64,000 bases of DNA, taken from positions 27,832,367 through 27,896,366 of the forward strand of contig CM056580.1 in the NCBI GenBank assembly GCA_029721435.1, read 5' to 3'. Below, piece by piece: positions 35,461 through 46,239 of this stretch. The position numbers were made by a program, and so were the translations under genes. Position 1 is the stretch's first letter; each line of letters begins with the position of its first letter. Below the pieces are notes generated by a model. It did no database searches and had not been told where the DNA came from. It worked only from the letters and a program-made list of their open reading frames with translations. Source of the stretch: Gymnothorax reevesii. Lineage: Eukaryota > Chordata > Actinopteri > Anguilliformes > Muraenidae.

Positions 35461-36199
35461 CTCAAATTTACTCCAGCAAACGCGGAGTAACCACTAAGAC
35501 GTTTGGGAGAGGAAAAATAAAGAGAGTACCCTTTATAAAACAGGGTGAACGACTGAATAGTCAGAATGCCACGATTAGAAACTCAAGAAATATTCAAACT
35601 CAAAATCTTTCGTCAGAACATGGACCTTGTGGCATTACACAGTTGGCGTGTGGTGCTTAGGTACTTATAAAGTGGGTAAAACTTCATGTGGGCGTAAGGG
35701 CGAGGGGAGTGAACCTGAACCCACTTTATTGCACTTTAACAAAGGGAAATACTCCTAAAAGGTCTCCAACTTTTAGCCAAAGCACTACTACCTTCAGAAA
35801 CTCCGTAACTTGGCTCCGTAAAAGAGAAGGGAGCTGGGGGAATCAGCAAAATGATAAGAAAACTTCCCAATCCCACAGTAATCAGGAAACCTGTGCGTGC
35901 AGGCGAGAAGGGCAAGAGGACAGGAGCTCTAAACGTTCAGCCCCCAAGAAGGGAACCTACTATAGAGCGAGAAACAAGCAAAGACCTAATTCCATGGCAA
36001 TTCTATACTCACATGGAAATACATACTGCTAAAAACATGAACGAGAAGCTACAGAGTATAGCAAACAGTAACCTCGGACGAAAACCAGTCCGTACCTTAC
36101 CAACTCAAGTGAAACACTCAAGCAGGGGTGGGAAGGCGGTACCGGCTTTTGAAGGAAGATTAGATTGGGCACAATCCGGCTCAGGTGTGCAATCCAGAG
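35461..36199. other. Unassigned sequence
   Basis: No convincing gene. It may include the LTR or untranslated part of the adjacent decayed gypsy element, judged by its position and the style of 36,180-36,300. Confidence 0.35.
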
Positions 36200-36367
36200 C
36201 GAGACACTGACACCAGCTGGACGAAAGTAGAAATCGTCCACTACCCATGACAGGACCCCCCCCCCAAGGAGCGGCACCAGACGATCCAATGGCCGGACGT
36301 CTGTGAAACTCCCGAATGAGCTCTGGGTTGAGGATGTCTCTGGCGCGGACCCATGAGCAAACAAGAC

Positions 36368-36675
36368 AAAATTTTGGAGTCATGGTAGATGATGTTTGGA
36401 AAATATCAGAATTTTATCTCAGAAACTGAATTTTTTACATCATTTTGAATTTCGCTCTCATGCGAACAATTGGAGTCAATGCAAAAATGGCATTTTTAAA
36501 CATCAGTTTTTCACTTATGGTGCCAATAAATCATTGTTAAAAACAAATTATCAACATCTCCATGTGTCAAGATGCAGTTTGTGTATTTTGATTTTTGTCA
36601 CTTTGTCAAGTGAATTTTTGACAGCGTTTGAAATCTGCCTTTACACGCTAACAGCTGCTGTCTTTCACACAGGCG
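36368..36675 (-). repeat. Dispersed repeat family, copy 2 (inverted)
   Basis: It is the reverse complement of 4740-5024 with high similarity, for example AATTTCGCTCTCATGCGAAC and ACATCTCCATGTGTC. It begins and ends inside the 3' part of the decayed gypsy element, so it is probably an insertion into it. Confidence 0.75.
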
Positions 36676-39174
36676 CCAGGGGGCTTATGAGTAAAGGTTT
36701 CAACCGGGACATGTGGAATGTTGGGTGAATTCTCATGGCTCGTGGGAGTGCTAGTCCAACAGCGACGGGATTGATTCTTCTAATTATCTTAAAAGGACTA
36801 ATGAACCGAGGGGTTCGCGAGTCCATCTGTAGCGGGAGGTCCCGGGTGGACAACCACACCCTCTGACCAACTCGATAGGATGGGGCTGGCCGCCGTTTCC
36901 TGTCTGCCAGTCTCTTTTGACTAGTAGCTGCGCGCAACAATGCAGTTTGGACCCTCCTCCAGGTCGCTCGGCAGCGGCGAACCAAGTCTTCTCCCCCGGC
37001 ACACAGACCTCCCTCTCCAGTTCTGGAAAAAGAGGAGGCCGGTACCCCATTTGAGCTGCCAATGGAGAGAGCCCTGTGGAGGCATTGCGCACGGTATTAT
37101 GGGCGTATTCTGCCCTGGCGAGACATCTGCTCCAAGCGGTGGGTTTAAACTCCGCCAGACACCTAAGTATGTTCTCAAGGGTCTGATTAGTGCGTTCGAT
37201 CTGACCATTAGATTACGAGTGGAAACCGGAAGACAGGCTAGTCGTCGCCCCCAAGAGGGCGCAGAACGCCCTCCTGAACCGGGCTACAAACTGGGGTCTT
37301 CGGTCGGATACCACGTCCTGGGGGAGGCCATGCAGGCGAACACGTGGTCGACCACTAGTCTTGCTGTCTCCGACGCAGAAGGTAGCTTGGGAAGAGGTAC
37401 GAAATGGGCTGCCTTGGAGAACCGGTCAATCACTACTACAATGACAGTATTGCCAATGGACGCCGGAAGACCAGTTAGGAAGTCCATAGCAATGTGACTC
37501 CAGGGACGACTAGGGACCGGTAAGGGTCATAGGAGATCTGACGGGGATTGCTGAGACCCCTTATTGTGGACACAGATTGCACACGCAGACACGAATTCCC
37601 GTATGTCCCTTTCCATGCCAGGCCACCAAAACCGACGTGTCAAAAATTCCCAGATATGATGAATGCCGGGGTGACCTATGAGCTTTGAAGAATGGCCCCA
37701 CCCCAGCACCTGGGACCGAACTTTAGTGGGCACAAACAAGCGATTGGGATGGCCCCCTCCGGGGTCAGCCTCATAGTTCTGTGCCTCTGGCACAACAGAC
37801 TCAATTCCCCAAATGACTGGAGCTAGATTCTGTGCCCTAGGAATGATAGGTTGCGGTGGGCGGTCATTGTCAGCCCTATCAAAGATACGGGATAACGCAT
37901 CCGGTTTAATATTTTTCGGACCTGGACGGTACGTCAACAGAAAGTTAAAACGAGAAAAAAACAAAGCCCAAAGGGCCTGCCTGGGGAAACTATGAAACCC
38001 AGGAACGAAATAGATTTTGCGTGAAAGACGCATTTCTCCGCCTTAACGAACAGACGAGCCTCCAACAGACGACTCAACACCCGTCTGACATGGGAGATGT
38101 TCTCTGTAAGGCTGTTGGAAAAGATTAATACATCATCTAAGTAGACAAACAAACTTTTCCAACATCTCCCTAAGCACGTCATTGACCAACGCCTGGAAAA
38201 CCGCCGTGGCGTTAGTTAACCTGAACAGCATTACTTAATATTCCCAGTACCCATTCTACGTATTGAACGCCGTCTTCCACTCGTCCCCACTTCTTATACG
38301 TACTAGGTTGTACGTATTCCGGAGGTCCAGTTTAGTAAATACTGACGCGGATTGGAGGCGTTCGAAAGCTGAATGGGAGAGGATGCCGATTCTTAATTGT
38401 GATCTTATTCAGTCCCCGGTAATCTATACAGGGTCTCAAACCCCCATCCTTCTTCTCCAGAAAAAAGAATCCAGCGCCTGCAGGTGAGGTGGATGGTCTA
38501 ATGAAGCCATTGGCCAGAGCCTCCTCGATATATTTTTTCATAGTCTCAATCTCAGGCACTGACAGTGAGTAGAGGGACCCCCGAGGGGGAACGGTCCCAG
38601 GGTAGAGTTCAATAGCGCAATCATAGGCCCTATGAGGTGGTAACATCGCGGCCCTCAGCTTACTAAACACTTCCGCTAGAGACAGGTAGACCTCCAGAAC
38701 ATTGGGGGGAAGTGGGAAAGAAATGGCCCCCACTACTCGTTTATCCCCCTCGGTTATCATACCCGGACAATTCGTCAGCCTCGGGCCAAAAGCATTCGCT
38801 ATCATAGGTCTCCTCCACCGGTGGGTCCAATTTAAAGCTTGGTCCCATAACAGGCTCTCCCCGGAATGTATCGAGTTTTGCGGAGCGGAGCTAAGTATCT
38901 AAAATTACCTCGCCTCCTCATCATCATGACCGCAATACGGGTCGGAATCCCTAGAGGTTGAGGCGTTATTCGGGTGGCAATGAGTGCCGCACTGAGGACC
39001 CCATTGCATAACGGCATTATCCCTGTTACCCCAGTCTATATGAGGCTTGTGTCTCACGAGCCAGGAATGGCCCAGCACCAACGGGCAGGAGCGAGTTCGA
39101 GAGCGACTGCACCAGGCAAGGATACATATGTTACGTGAACTCTGTGGTATGTCCAAAATCTCTGCATGGATCAA
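36676..39174 (-). pseudogene. gypsy pol remnant (protease-RT-RNase H-integrase)
   Basis: From right to left: 39,174-38,905 protease-end region (PLVLGHSWLVRHKPHIDWGN). 38,805-38,332 start of reverse transcriptase ([17 protein letters not shown], then [16 protein letters not shown]). 38,182-37,934 catalytic palm with [10 protein letters not shown]. 38,033-37,527 end of RNase H (PGPKNIKPDALSRIFD) followed by the integrase zinc finger (HPGIHHIWEFLTRRFWWPGM, then CAICVHNK). 37,487-37,284 integrase core with [18 protein letters not shown]. 36,985-36,665 integrase C-terminal part ([16 protein letters not shown], then [12 protein letters not shown]). Multiple frameshifts separate these pieces. No function expected. 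Confidence 0.85.
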
Positions 39175-39180
39175 AAGTGA

Positions 39181-40687
39181 ATGATACCAGATGTCCTACT
39201 ACATCGGGCTGAATTCTGCTGTTTGCAACCAATGGACAATGGCTCTGAGATGACAACCTGTTTTCATGACAACAGGGGAAGCGATAGCTCTCCGTGGAAA
39301 ACAATACATGTAATAGATGATATATTCAATTAACAGAAAAATTGCACTAGCCTGTAATATTAGAAAATAAATATAAATGCTGCCAATTCTGAGATAAAAG
39401 TTCTTTCTACAAATTTCTGCTGGAGGTTGTTTATGCTACGTCATGGGTAAATCAGGTCAGAAAATCACTGAGATGGCTGTATGGAATGTCCAATTTTGTG
39501 TGTATGCTCTTGATACAGAAACATTGTACTTATTTCATTGATGATTGAGTAGCAGGTATCAAAGCAAATTTTGTGCTAACATAGTGTATGAAGTATGGGT
39601 ATTTGGGCACACCCTAGGAGATGGAAAATGGTCATATTGTCTGACCCACCGTGAACCCACTCTCTTAAATTTTTTTGCCACTCAAATTTTAACAAGTAAA
39701 TAAGCAAACAAGCCACCTCAACAAAATAGAAGAAACTTGTGGTTTTCTTAAAAAAAAAAATTCAAAATTGCTCCTACTTCTTATTTTCTTGGATTGCATA
39801 GTATCATATTGCCCCCACCTGAGCTTAAATATATGCCTTTCTTTATTGATTAACAAGGGTGAAATTGTAATATTCTGCATAATATTCCTCTAAATGACTA
39901 TCCTTTTTTCTCTCTAAAGCACAACACTTTTTAACCTCTTCCACTCCGAAGTTGCCGAGGATCCTGGCACTGCTCTCACCTCGCCTTAAAGCGCATCCAA
40001 ACCCAATCCCATTTAAGTTTTTTAATGACCAACTAAGCGTTAATTTGTTCGGTGGCGAGGATCAATCGTATGCATTTCCCCTCAGCTTGCATTATTGTTC
40101 ATTGTGACAATTATCAACCATTTTCCTATCGACATTAATGGTAGACCTAACAAAACGTCAATGTCTCACGAAGCTTCTGAATTCCTGCAGCTCACAATAT
40201 GGTATTATTTTTTATGTTTTTGCATTCAATTGGCTTGTTATGCCTAAGAAAATCTTTCTAAAAATGTGGGTTTGCCGACTCAGGTCCGTGTGTTAAGGCT
40301 GCTCATGTAAAAGATAAAACTCTGTCTTCAACCAGTGACATTATCATAGTGCAGGATAACACTTTACCTATTTCTGAGTGAGAATCGGGTAATTGATTAA
40401 ATTAATTTACTGAACAAATGGGCTTCCAATAAGCTGCGTTGCAGCTTTGCACCCAACGAGGATGGTTACAATATGACATTGCATGGATGGTAGTTAGCTG
40501 AATTTTCTTGAAATTCCATCTAAAAGTAAAATGTAATGTAAATGCTGCTGAAGGTGGCATTTAAGTAAGGCTTACTTTGCGTTTAATTAAATAATTGCTG
40601 TTTCGGAAGCTAGACTGTGAAGACCTAATGAATGACTTTCTAACTTGAAAGTTCGATGCATGGCATGCATATTAAATTATTTTGATC
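39181..40687. other. Unique-looking sequence, no gene recognised
   Basis: This is the pre-insertion sequence next to the Gmr1-like element. It has no recognised repeats apart from short A runs. Some blocks (39,940-40,210) have balanced composition and could be conserved non-coding DNA; this was not tested. Confidence 0.4.
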
Positions 40688-41170
40688 TGTTATGGCCCCA
40701 ATTTGTTATTACATTTAAACAACAGCAACAGCAAGGGATGACACACAGTTTTTAAAAACTTAAACACATTTAATTAACAGACAAAGACTAACACTAACCT
40801 ACAACTAAAGACCAAGATTGAATAAACACAAAAAAAACTGAAATATTTACAGTCCCTTTAGTGGGGCGGCTTGGTGATGTCCTGGGTGAGAAAAATCCAC
40901 AAACACAGGCAAAAATCCACAAAAGAAACATCACAGGTCATGAACGAAATGGCAGGTCTGGTCATCTTCTTGCAATTTCTCCTCTACTTTACTGTCTCAA
41001 TTCTTTTCCTTATATACTCTTTTGCAGACCCCACCCACATTTAGACCTCTTTTTTTAATTTTCTGAGACTTGCCCCAGACATGTCCAGGACATGTCTAAA
41101 CATGACTCCAGTCTGAGCCTAACAAAAAAAAAGTAAATACTGCCATCTAGTGGCCTATATTCACATTACA
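40688..41170 (-). repeat. 3' LTR of the Gmr1-like element
   Basis: 483 bp. In the element sense it starts TGTAATGTGAATATAGGCCA and ends GGGGCCATAACA. It has a TATATAA box (plus-strand 41,009-41,016) and an ATTAAA-type poly(A) signal within the TTAATTAAATGTG stretch near 40,770. The preceding purine tract GGAATGGAGG lies at 41,171-41,180. Confidence 0.95.
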
Positions 41171-41180
41171 CCTCCATTCC
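41171..41180 (-). promoter_or_regulatory. Polypurine tract
   Basis: GGAATGGAGG in the sense of the element, directly upstream of the 3' LTR. This is the usual position and composition of the plus-strand DNA primer in LTR retrotransposons. Confidence 0.75.
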
Positions 41181-41303
41181 AAAAGGGAAAAATTTTGACT
41201 CATAAAGGCAAAATTTTTCTTTTCAATACAAAATGGTTAAGTGAACACTTGTCTATATATACATATCATACAATATTCAAACACATGATATATATATACA
41301 CAT

Positions 41304-44204
41304 TCAAACATGGGATAAGCAATCAGCAATTACATTGTCTGTACCCTTCACATGCTTAATTTCCAAGTCAAACTCCTGTAAAATCAAACTCCAATTCAAC
41401 AATCTCCGATTCTTGTTTTTCATCTTACTCAAAAACATTAATGGATTGTGGTCAGTGTACACAATCATTGGCTTTTGTCCTGTACAAACATAAACCTCAA
41501 AGTGTTGTAAAGAAAGGACCAGAGCCAACAGTTCCTTCTCTATTGTGGAATAGTTCCTTTGGTGGCGATTGAACTTCCTGGAGAAGTATGCCATGGGATG
41601 CTCAATGTCATCAGAGTCACTTCTCTGTAGGAGCACAGATCCACAAGCTTGGTCGCTAGCATCGACCGCGATGGAGAACGGTTTGTTGAAGTCAGGAGAT
41701 TTGAGCACGGGGAAGTGACACAGCAGAGACTTCAGCCGATCGAAGGCTCTCTGGCATGCATCATCCCAAGTGAACTTTGTGCCTTTCTTCAGTTGGTTAG
41801 TTAGACTGAGAGCAATCTCAGCAAAGTTCTTGCAGAACTTGCGGTAGTACCCGATCATTCCAAGGAAGCGGCGCAAAGCTTTTTTGTTGTCAGGAACTGG
41901 AAAGTCCATAATGGCTTGGACTTTAGCATTTATGGGTGCCACTTTACCCTGGCCAATGACGTAGCCAAGATAGGTGACAGTAGCACAACCAAAGTCACTC
42001 TTGCTCAGGTTAACAGTCAGGTTAGCCTGGGTCAGGCGCTGGAACAACGTCTCTACATCTTTTAGATGTTCTTCCCAGGAGTCACTCCATGTGATCAGGT
42101 CATCGATGTACGCACCCGTGTGTGGCAATCCGGCGATTGTAGACTGTATCATCCTTTGGAACGTGGCTGGGGCATTTTTCATGCCAAAGGGTAGGACTTC
42201 ATACTGGTACAATCCAGATGGTGTGGCAAAAGCAGAGATGCTCTTGGCCCTCTCAGTTAAAGGCACACACCAATAACCCTTCAATAAATCAATCTTGGTC
42301 AGAAACTTTGCTTGCCCTACACTATCAATACAATCATTAATCCTAGGTATTGGAAGCACATCAGTTCTAGTTACAGCATTTACTTTGCGATAATCTGTAC
42401 AGAATCTAGTACTTCCATCAGGTTTTGGAACTAGCACACAGGGTGAACTCCAATCTGAGTTGGAGGGTCTGATAATATCATGTTTTAACATGTACTCAAC
42501 CTCTTTCTCAGCAATCTTTCTCTTTTCAGGATTCATCCGGTATGGATGCTGTTTTATTGGTTTGGCATCACCAACATTTACATCATGAGAGGCTATAGAA
42601 ACTCTCTTTGGAACATCAGGAAACAAATCCTCATATTTCTTGATCAACCTTTCAAACTGATCTCTCTGTGAGGGTTCTAAGTGCTGGAGTTTTACATCAA
42701 GATTTTGCAACCCTTCAGAATTTGACAATTTACATGAAAGAACTTCAGCTTTAATTCTAGGTTCATCATGTTGAAACTCCCCCTCATCCTCAACCGTTTC
42801 GACCATAGGAGAATCTGAAGTGACAGCTGCAACCCTAGCATTTCTGTCATGATAAGGCTTTAGCATGTTAATATGACACAATTGTTTTGGTTTTCTCCTA
42901 TCTGGAGTCTTCACAATGTAATTGAGATCATGGAGTTTTGTCAGAATTTCATAAGGACCATGAAATCTAGCCTGCAATGGATTGGACTGCAAGGGAAACA
43001 ACACAAGGACCTTGTCTCCTGGTTTAAACTCACGGCTTCTAGCCTTATGATCATACCAAGTTTTCATTTTTCCCTGACTCGATTTCAAGTTCTCTTTGGC
43101 TAGGTCACAAGCTGCACGCAATCTTTCCTTGAACTTGCTAACATAGTCTAACAGACTGATGCGCGGCTCTTCCTCTTGCCATTGTTCACTCAATAATAGC
43201 GAAGGTCCTCTCACTTCATGACCAAACACTAGCTCAAATGGACTGAATCCAGTAGACTCCTGCACTGCTTCTCTAGCTGCAAACAACAGCAAATGAACCC
43301 CTTCATCCCAGTCTTTCTCATGGTCATAACAATAAGTCCTCATCATTGTCTTGAGAGTGGAATGAAACCGCTCTAAGGCACCCTGACTTTCTGGATGATA
43401 GGCACTAGAAAGAATCTGCTTTGCACCTAGTTCATACACAACCTGCTGAAACAATCCTGAAGTGAAATTGCTACCTTGGTCTGACTGAATTTCCCTGGGA
43501 AGGCCAAACAACGTGAAGAACTTTATCAAAGCCTGCGAGATTGCAGTTGCCTTGATGTTACGTAGAGGTATGGCTTCGGGGAATCTGGTAGATGCACACA
43601 TGATTGTCAACAAGTACTGATTTCCAGATCTAGTCTTGGGTAATGGACCAACGCAATCAACAATGACCCTAGAGAATGGCTCCCCAAATGCTGGGATAGG
43701 CTGCAATGGAGCTACAGGTGGGTCTAACTGGTGTTTTCCAACTACCTGACAAGTGTGACAGGTTTTGCAAAAGTTGGAAACGTCTTTCCGAAGCCCAGGC
43801 CAAAAGAAGTGTTTCATGATCTTATCAACAGTCTTGTTAACACCAAGATGACCTCCTAAAGGTAAACTATGAGCCATTGTTAAGATCTCATTCCTATAGA
43901 CCTTCGGAACAACAATTTGCCTGACCACTGCCCAATCTGCATTGGCAGGGATATCAGGAAGGCGCCACTTCCGCATCAACACACCATCCTTGAGATAATA
44001 CCCAACTGGAACTGCGTCTATTTCTTTATCAGGAAGGCCTCTCCTCTTTAGTACACAAATTTCAGGATCATTAGTTTGATCCTCAATCAACCGCTTTCTG
44101 GACAGAGACAAGTCTCCAGACACATCAGAATCACCAGACCCATCCGGCTGGCTGAATAGAGAACTGATAAAAGTATCTGATAAGTCCTCAAACGGAGAAA
44201 CCAT
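41304..44204 (-). CDS. pol: Pol: integrase, reverse transcriptase, RNase H (Gmr1 order)
   Basis: A 966-residue open frame with no internal stop. Integrase comes first: zinc finger H112, H119, C146, C149, then catalytic D183, D242, E278 (35 residues between the last two), and an integrase C-terminal region to about 455. Reverse transcriptase follows: HPYRMNPEKRK at about 553, D639, LPFGMKNAPATFQR at 671-684 and active-site YIDD at 699-702. RNase H is last, with acidic residues D848, E891, D918, D961, five residues before the stop. All expected catalytic residues are present. The frame is continuous with the protease frame upstream except for one TAG (44,211-44,213), so the Met at 44,204 need not be the true start; pol is probably made as part of a gag-pol precursor. 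Confidence 0.95.
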   Translation of the reverse strand: MVSPFEDLSDTFISSLFSQPDGSGDSDVSGDLSLSRKRLIEDQTNDPEICVLKRRGLPDKEIDAVPVGYYLKDGVLMRKWRLPDIPANADWAVVRQIVVPKVYRNEILTMAHSLPLGGHLGVNKTVDKIMKHFFWPGLRKDVSNFCKTCHTCQVVGKHQLDPPVAPLQPIPAFGEPFSRVIVDCVGPLPKTRSGNQYLLTIMCASTRFPEAIPLRNIKATAISQALIKFFTLFGLPREIQSDQGSNFTSGLFQQVVYELGAKQILSSAYHPESQGALERFHSTLKTMMRTYCYDHEKDWDEGVHLLLFAAREAVQESTGFSPFELVFGHEVRGPSLLLSEQWQEEEPRISLLDYVSKFKERLRAACDLAKENLKSSQGKMKTWYDHKARSREFKPGDKVLVLFPLQSNPLQARFHGPYEILTKLHDLNYIVKTPDRRKPKQLCHINMLKPYHDRNARVAAVTSDSPMVETVEDEGEFQHDEPRIKAEVLSCKLSNSEGLQNLDVKLQHLEPSQRDQFERLIKKYEDLFPDVPKRVSIASHDVNVGDAKPIKQHPYRMNPEKRKIAEKEVEYMLKHDIIRPSNSDWSSPCVLVPKPDGSTRFCTDYRKVNAVTRTDVLPIPRINDCIDSVGQAKFLTKIDLLKGYWCVPLTERAKSISAFATPSGLYQYEVLPFGMKNAPATFQRMIQSTIAGLPHTGAYIDDLITWSDSWEEHLKDVETLFQRLTQANLTVNLSKSDFGCATVTYLGYVIGQGKVAPINAKVQAIMDFPVPDNKKALRRFLGMIGYYRKFCKNFAEIALSLTNQLKKGTKFTWDDACQRAFDRLKSLLCHFPVLKSPDFNKPFSIAVDASDQACGSVLLQRSDSDDIEHPMAYFSRKFNRHQRNYSTIEKELLALVLSLQHFEVYVCTGQKPMIVYTDHNPLMFLSKMKNKNRRLLNWSLILQEFDLEIKHVKGTDNVIADCLSHV

Positions 44205-44210
44205 AGTAGG

Positions 44211-44942
44211 CTAATCAGAGTCATGAGGCGAAACACCTGAGTCCTGACTATTCAATGTACTGGACGGCACCACATCATCTTCTTCTTTAGCCTTCTTGGC
44301 CATAGCACGAGTCACTGCGCAAGAAGGATACAGAGATGGGTCCTCATCCCCATCTTCAGTGCTCGGCTGTGAAGTAAGATGTACAGGGGGAACTACTTTG
44401 CCCCCAGCCAGGTCATTGCCTAGCAACAGAGAAACACCCTTTATAGGTAGACTTGACATAAGTCCCACCTTTACCTGTCCTGTAACTAAATCTGACTTCA
44501 AGAATATAGAGCGCAGGGGTACAGATACAGTCCTCCCTTCAATACCTTGTACAAGTATGAAATCCCCTGAAGCGGTCTCATCACGTAACTCCAAGGAGTC
44601 CATCAACAAAAGTGACTGAGAAGCTCCGGTATCCCTTAGGATATATATGGGGACAGGAGTAGTATGCTCATTCAGAGCCACAAATCCCTCTGACACAAAT
44701 GGAAGAAATTCCTCCCTCACGAAGTCAGCTGTATCAGGCTTTTTAGCCCCACAAGAAGCAGGCAATTTAGCAGATTGGTTATCTACTACAGGGGTTTCTA
44801 ACCTTGTTTTCACAAAGGCATTTGGTTTGGTATCCTTTTCTTTTTCTTTCTTAGCTTTAAGGAACCAACAGTTAGTTGTAACATGACCAGATTTCTTGCA
44901 ATAACTGCAAACTAGACCACTTTTGTCACTGTCAGCTTTCAC
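44211..44942 (-). CDS. Gag zinc knuckle and aspartic protease
   Basis: A 243-residue open frame. It has a CX2CX4HX4C zinc knuckle at C12, C15, H20, C25, the nucleocapsid RNA-binding motif. The retropepsin active site is DTG at 104-106 in YILRDTGASQ, with a flap-side hydrophobic motif LLLGND at about 172-177. The C-terminal 60 residues are acidic and serine-rich. The same frame is open upstream for 35 codons beyond this Met, back to the TGA that ends the preceding gag frame, and it is in phase with pol downstream after the TAG at 44,211-44,213. The Met start is therefore nominal. The protein would package RNA and mature the polyprotein. Confidence 0.9.
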   Translation of the reverse strand: MKADSDKSGLVCSYCKKSGHVTTNCWFLKAKKEKEKDTKPNAFVKTRLETPVVDNQSAKLPASCGAKKPDTADFVREEFLPFVSEGFVALNEHTTPVPIYILRDTGASQSLLLMDSLELRDETASGDFILVQGIEGRTVSVPLRSIFLKSDLVTGQVKVGLMSSLPIKGVSLLLGNDLAGGKVVPPVHLTSQPSTEDGDEDPSLYPSCAVTRAMAKKAKEEDDVVPSSTLNSQDSGVSPHDSD

Positions 44943-45050
44943 ACTTTGATCAGACCTGTTACTGGATTTCTGAGCACCATCACCAGATTTGTCTTTGTCT
45001 TTGGGTGAGGAATCTTGGGTATCACCATAACCCTTTTTCTGAAATTGGGA

Positions 45051-46178
45051 TCATCTATTATTACTGCTAGACTGAAATTTGGACTTATGTGTGAGAACAT
45101 ATTCATCTGCAAATTTGGCAGCTGATTGCAAATTCAGTGCTTGCTTCTCATTAAGGTAGGTCTTAACATCATCTTTAACACAGTTCTTGAATTCTTCAAC
45201 TAACACCATCTCTTTTAGTGAGTTGAAATCATCCTTGACCTCCATAGAAGTACACCAGCGCTCAAAGCAAACCTGCTTTTCATTCGCAAATTCAACATAA
45301 GTCTGATTTTCAGATTTCTTCAGACCTCTGAATTTCTGTCGGTAAGCCTCTGGAACCAACTCATAAGCTCTCAAAATAACCTTTTTGACAACCTCATAAT
45401 CAGAGGAATCATCTGCAGACAAAGCCGAATAGGCTTGTTGAGCTTTACCCTTGAGGACAGTTTGCAACATCAGAGGCCAGTGTTCCTTTGGCCACTGGCA
45501 ACTCTTTGCTACCTTTTCAAAACACTGGAAATAGTTGTCAACATCCTTTTCCGAAAATGGAGGCACCAGTTTTACCTCCTGACTGGCACAAAATTTATTT
45601 TTAGTTTCAAGTTTTAGTTTTTTAATTTTTAGTTGCTCCATTTGGAGTCTTTCTTCTCTATCGAATTTCTCTAATTCAAAATCTCTCTGTCTTGCAAATT
45701 TTTCTAACTCAAATTCTCTTTGTTTTTCTTTTTCCTCCCTTTCTATTTTCTCTTCTCTTGATAATTTTTCTAACTCAAACTGCCTTTGTTTTTCTTTTTC
45801 TTCCCTTTCTTTCTCTCTTTCTTCCCTCTCAAATTCTCTTTGCTTTTCTTTTTCCTCCCTTTCTTTTTCTCTTTCCTCCCTTTCTTTTTCTCTTTCCTCC
45901 CTTTCAATCTCTAGCAGTTTTAATTTAAGTTCCATTTCTATATTTGGATTTTCCACTGGAAACTGTTCCAGACCTCCGTGTGCAAACACATTTTCATCAA
46001 TGTAATATTCAACTATCTCTCGAGCCAGTCTTGCTTTTCGCATGGCTGGTTTCACCTCTGTCAGCTCTAAATGTCTGCAAATTTCTAGCAGTTCTGTCTT
46101 TTTAAAAGACTTCAAAACCCCTACGGTTGGTGATGCCAAGAAATCATCCATTGCTGTTGTCAATATATATGTATTCAA
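45051..46178 (-). CDS. gag: Gag with SAP-like start, coiled coil and SCAN-like capsid region
   Basis: A 375-residue frame starting at the first Met after the 5' LTR leader. Residues about 21-58 (SFKKTELLEICRHLELTEV, then RKARLAREIVEYY) resemble a SAP-type helix-loop-helix. Residues about 81-193 are a highly charged coiled coil of EREEREKE-like repeats. Residues about 205-365 are capsid-like, and 274-362 (VPEAYRQKFRGL, then FERWCTSMEV, MVLVEEFKNC) resemble the SCAN domain of vertebrate zinc-finger proteins, which is known to derive from Gmr1-like gag. The frame ends at TGA 45,051-45,053, but the same phase continues into the zinc knuckle, so gag is either truncated by this stop or extended by readthrough. 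Confidence 0.9.
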   Translation of the reverse strand: MNTYILTTAMDDFLASPTVGVLKSFKKTELLEICRHLELTEVKPAMRKARLAREIVEYYIDENVFAHGGLEQFPVENPNIEMELKLKLLEIEREEREKEREEREKEREEKEKQREFEREEREKEREEKEKQRQFELEKLSREEKIEREEKEKQREFELEKFARQRDFELEKFDREERLQMEQLKIKKLKLETKNKFCASQEVKLVPPFSEKDVDNYFQCFEKVAKSCQWPKEHWPLMLQTVLKGKAQQAYSALSADDSSDYEVVKKVILRAYELVPEAYRQKFRGLKKSENQTYVEFANEKQVCFERWCTSMEVKDDFNSLKEMVLVEEFKNCVKDDVKTYLNEKQALNLQSAAKFADEYVLTHKSKFQSSSNNR

Positions 46179-46239
46179 TTAAAAAAAAATCAATTTTACA
46201 ATTTGAAATGTTAGATTTTCAATAAATTACTCACAAAAT

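Larger units (their letters stand above)
36200..39180 (-). mobile_element. Decayed Ty3/gypsy retrotransposon, canonical pol order
   Basis: Minus-strand fragments run in the order protease, reverse transcriptase, RNase H, integrase from right to left. This is the normal Ty3/gypsy order; the sequence style suggests the vertebrate Sushi-ichi-like chromovirus group. A dispersed repeat (36,368-36,675) sits inside its 3' end. Flanking LTRs were not identified. It is heavily damaged by frame changes and stops. Confidence 0.8.

Noticed and set aside
36940..37497. 185-codon plus-strand open frame
   Set aside because: It is antisense to the integrase part of the decayed gypsy element and has no domain of its own.
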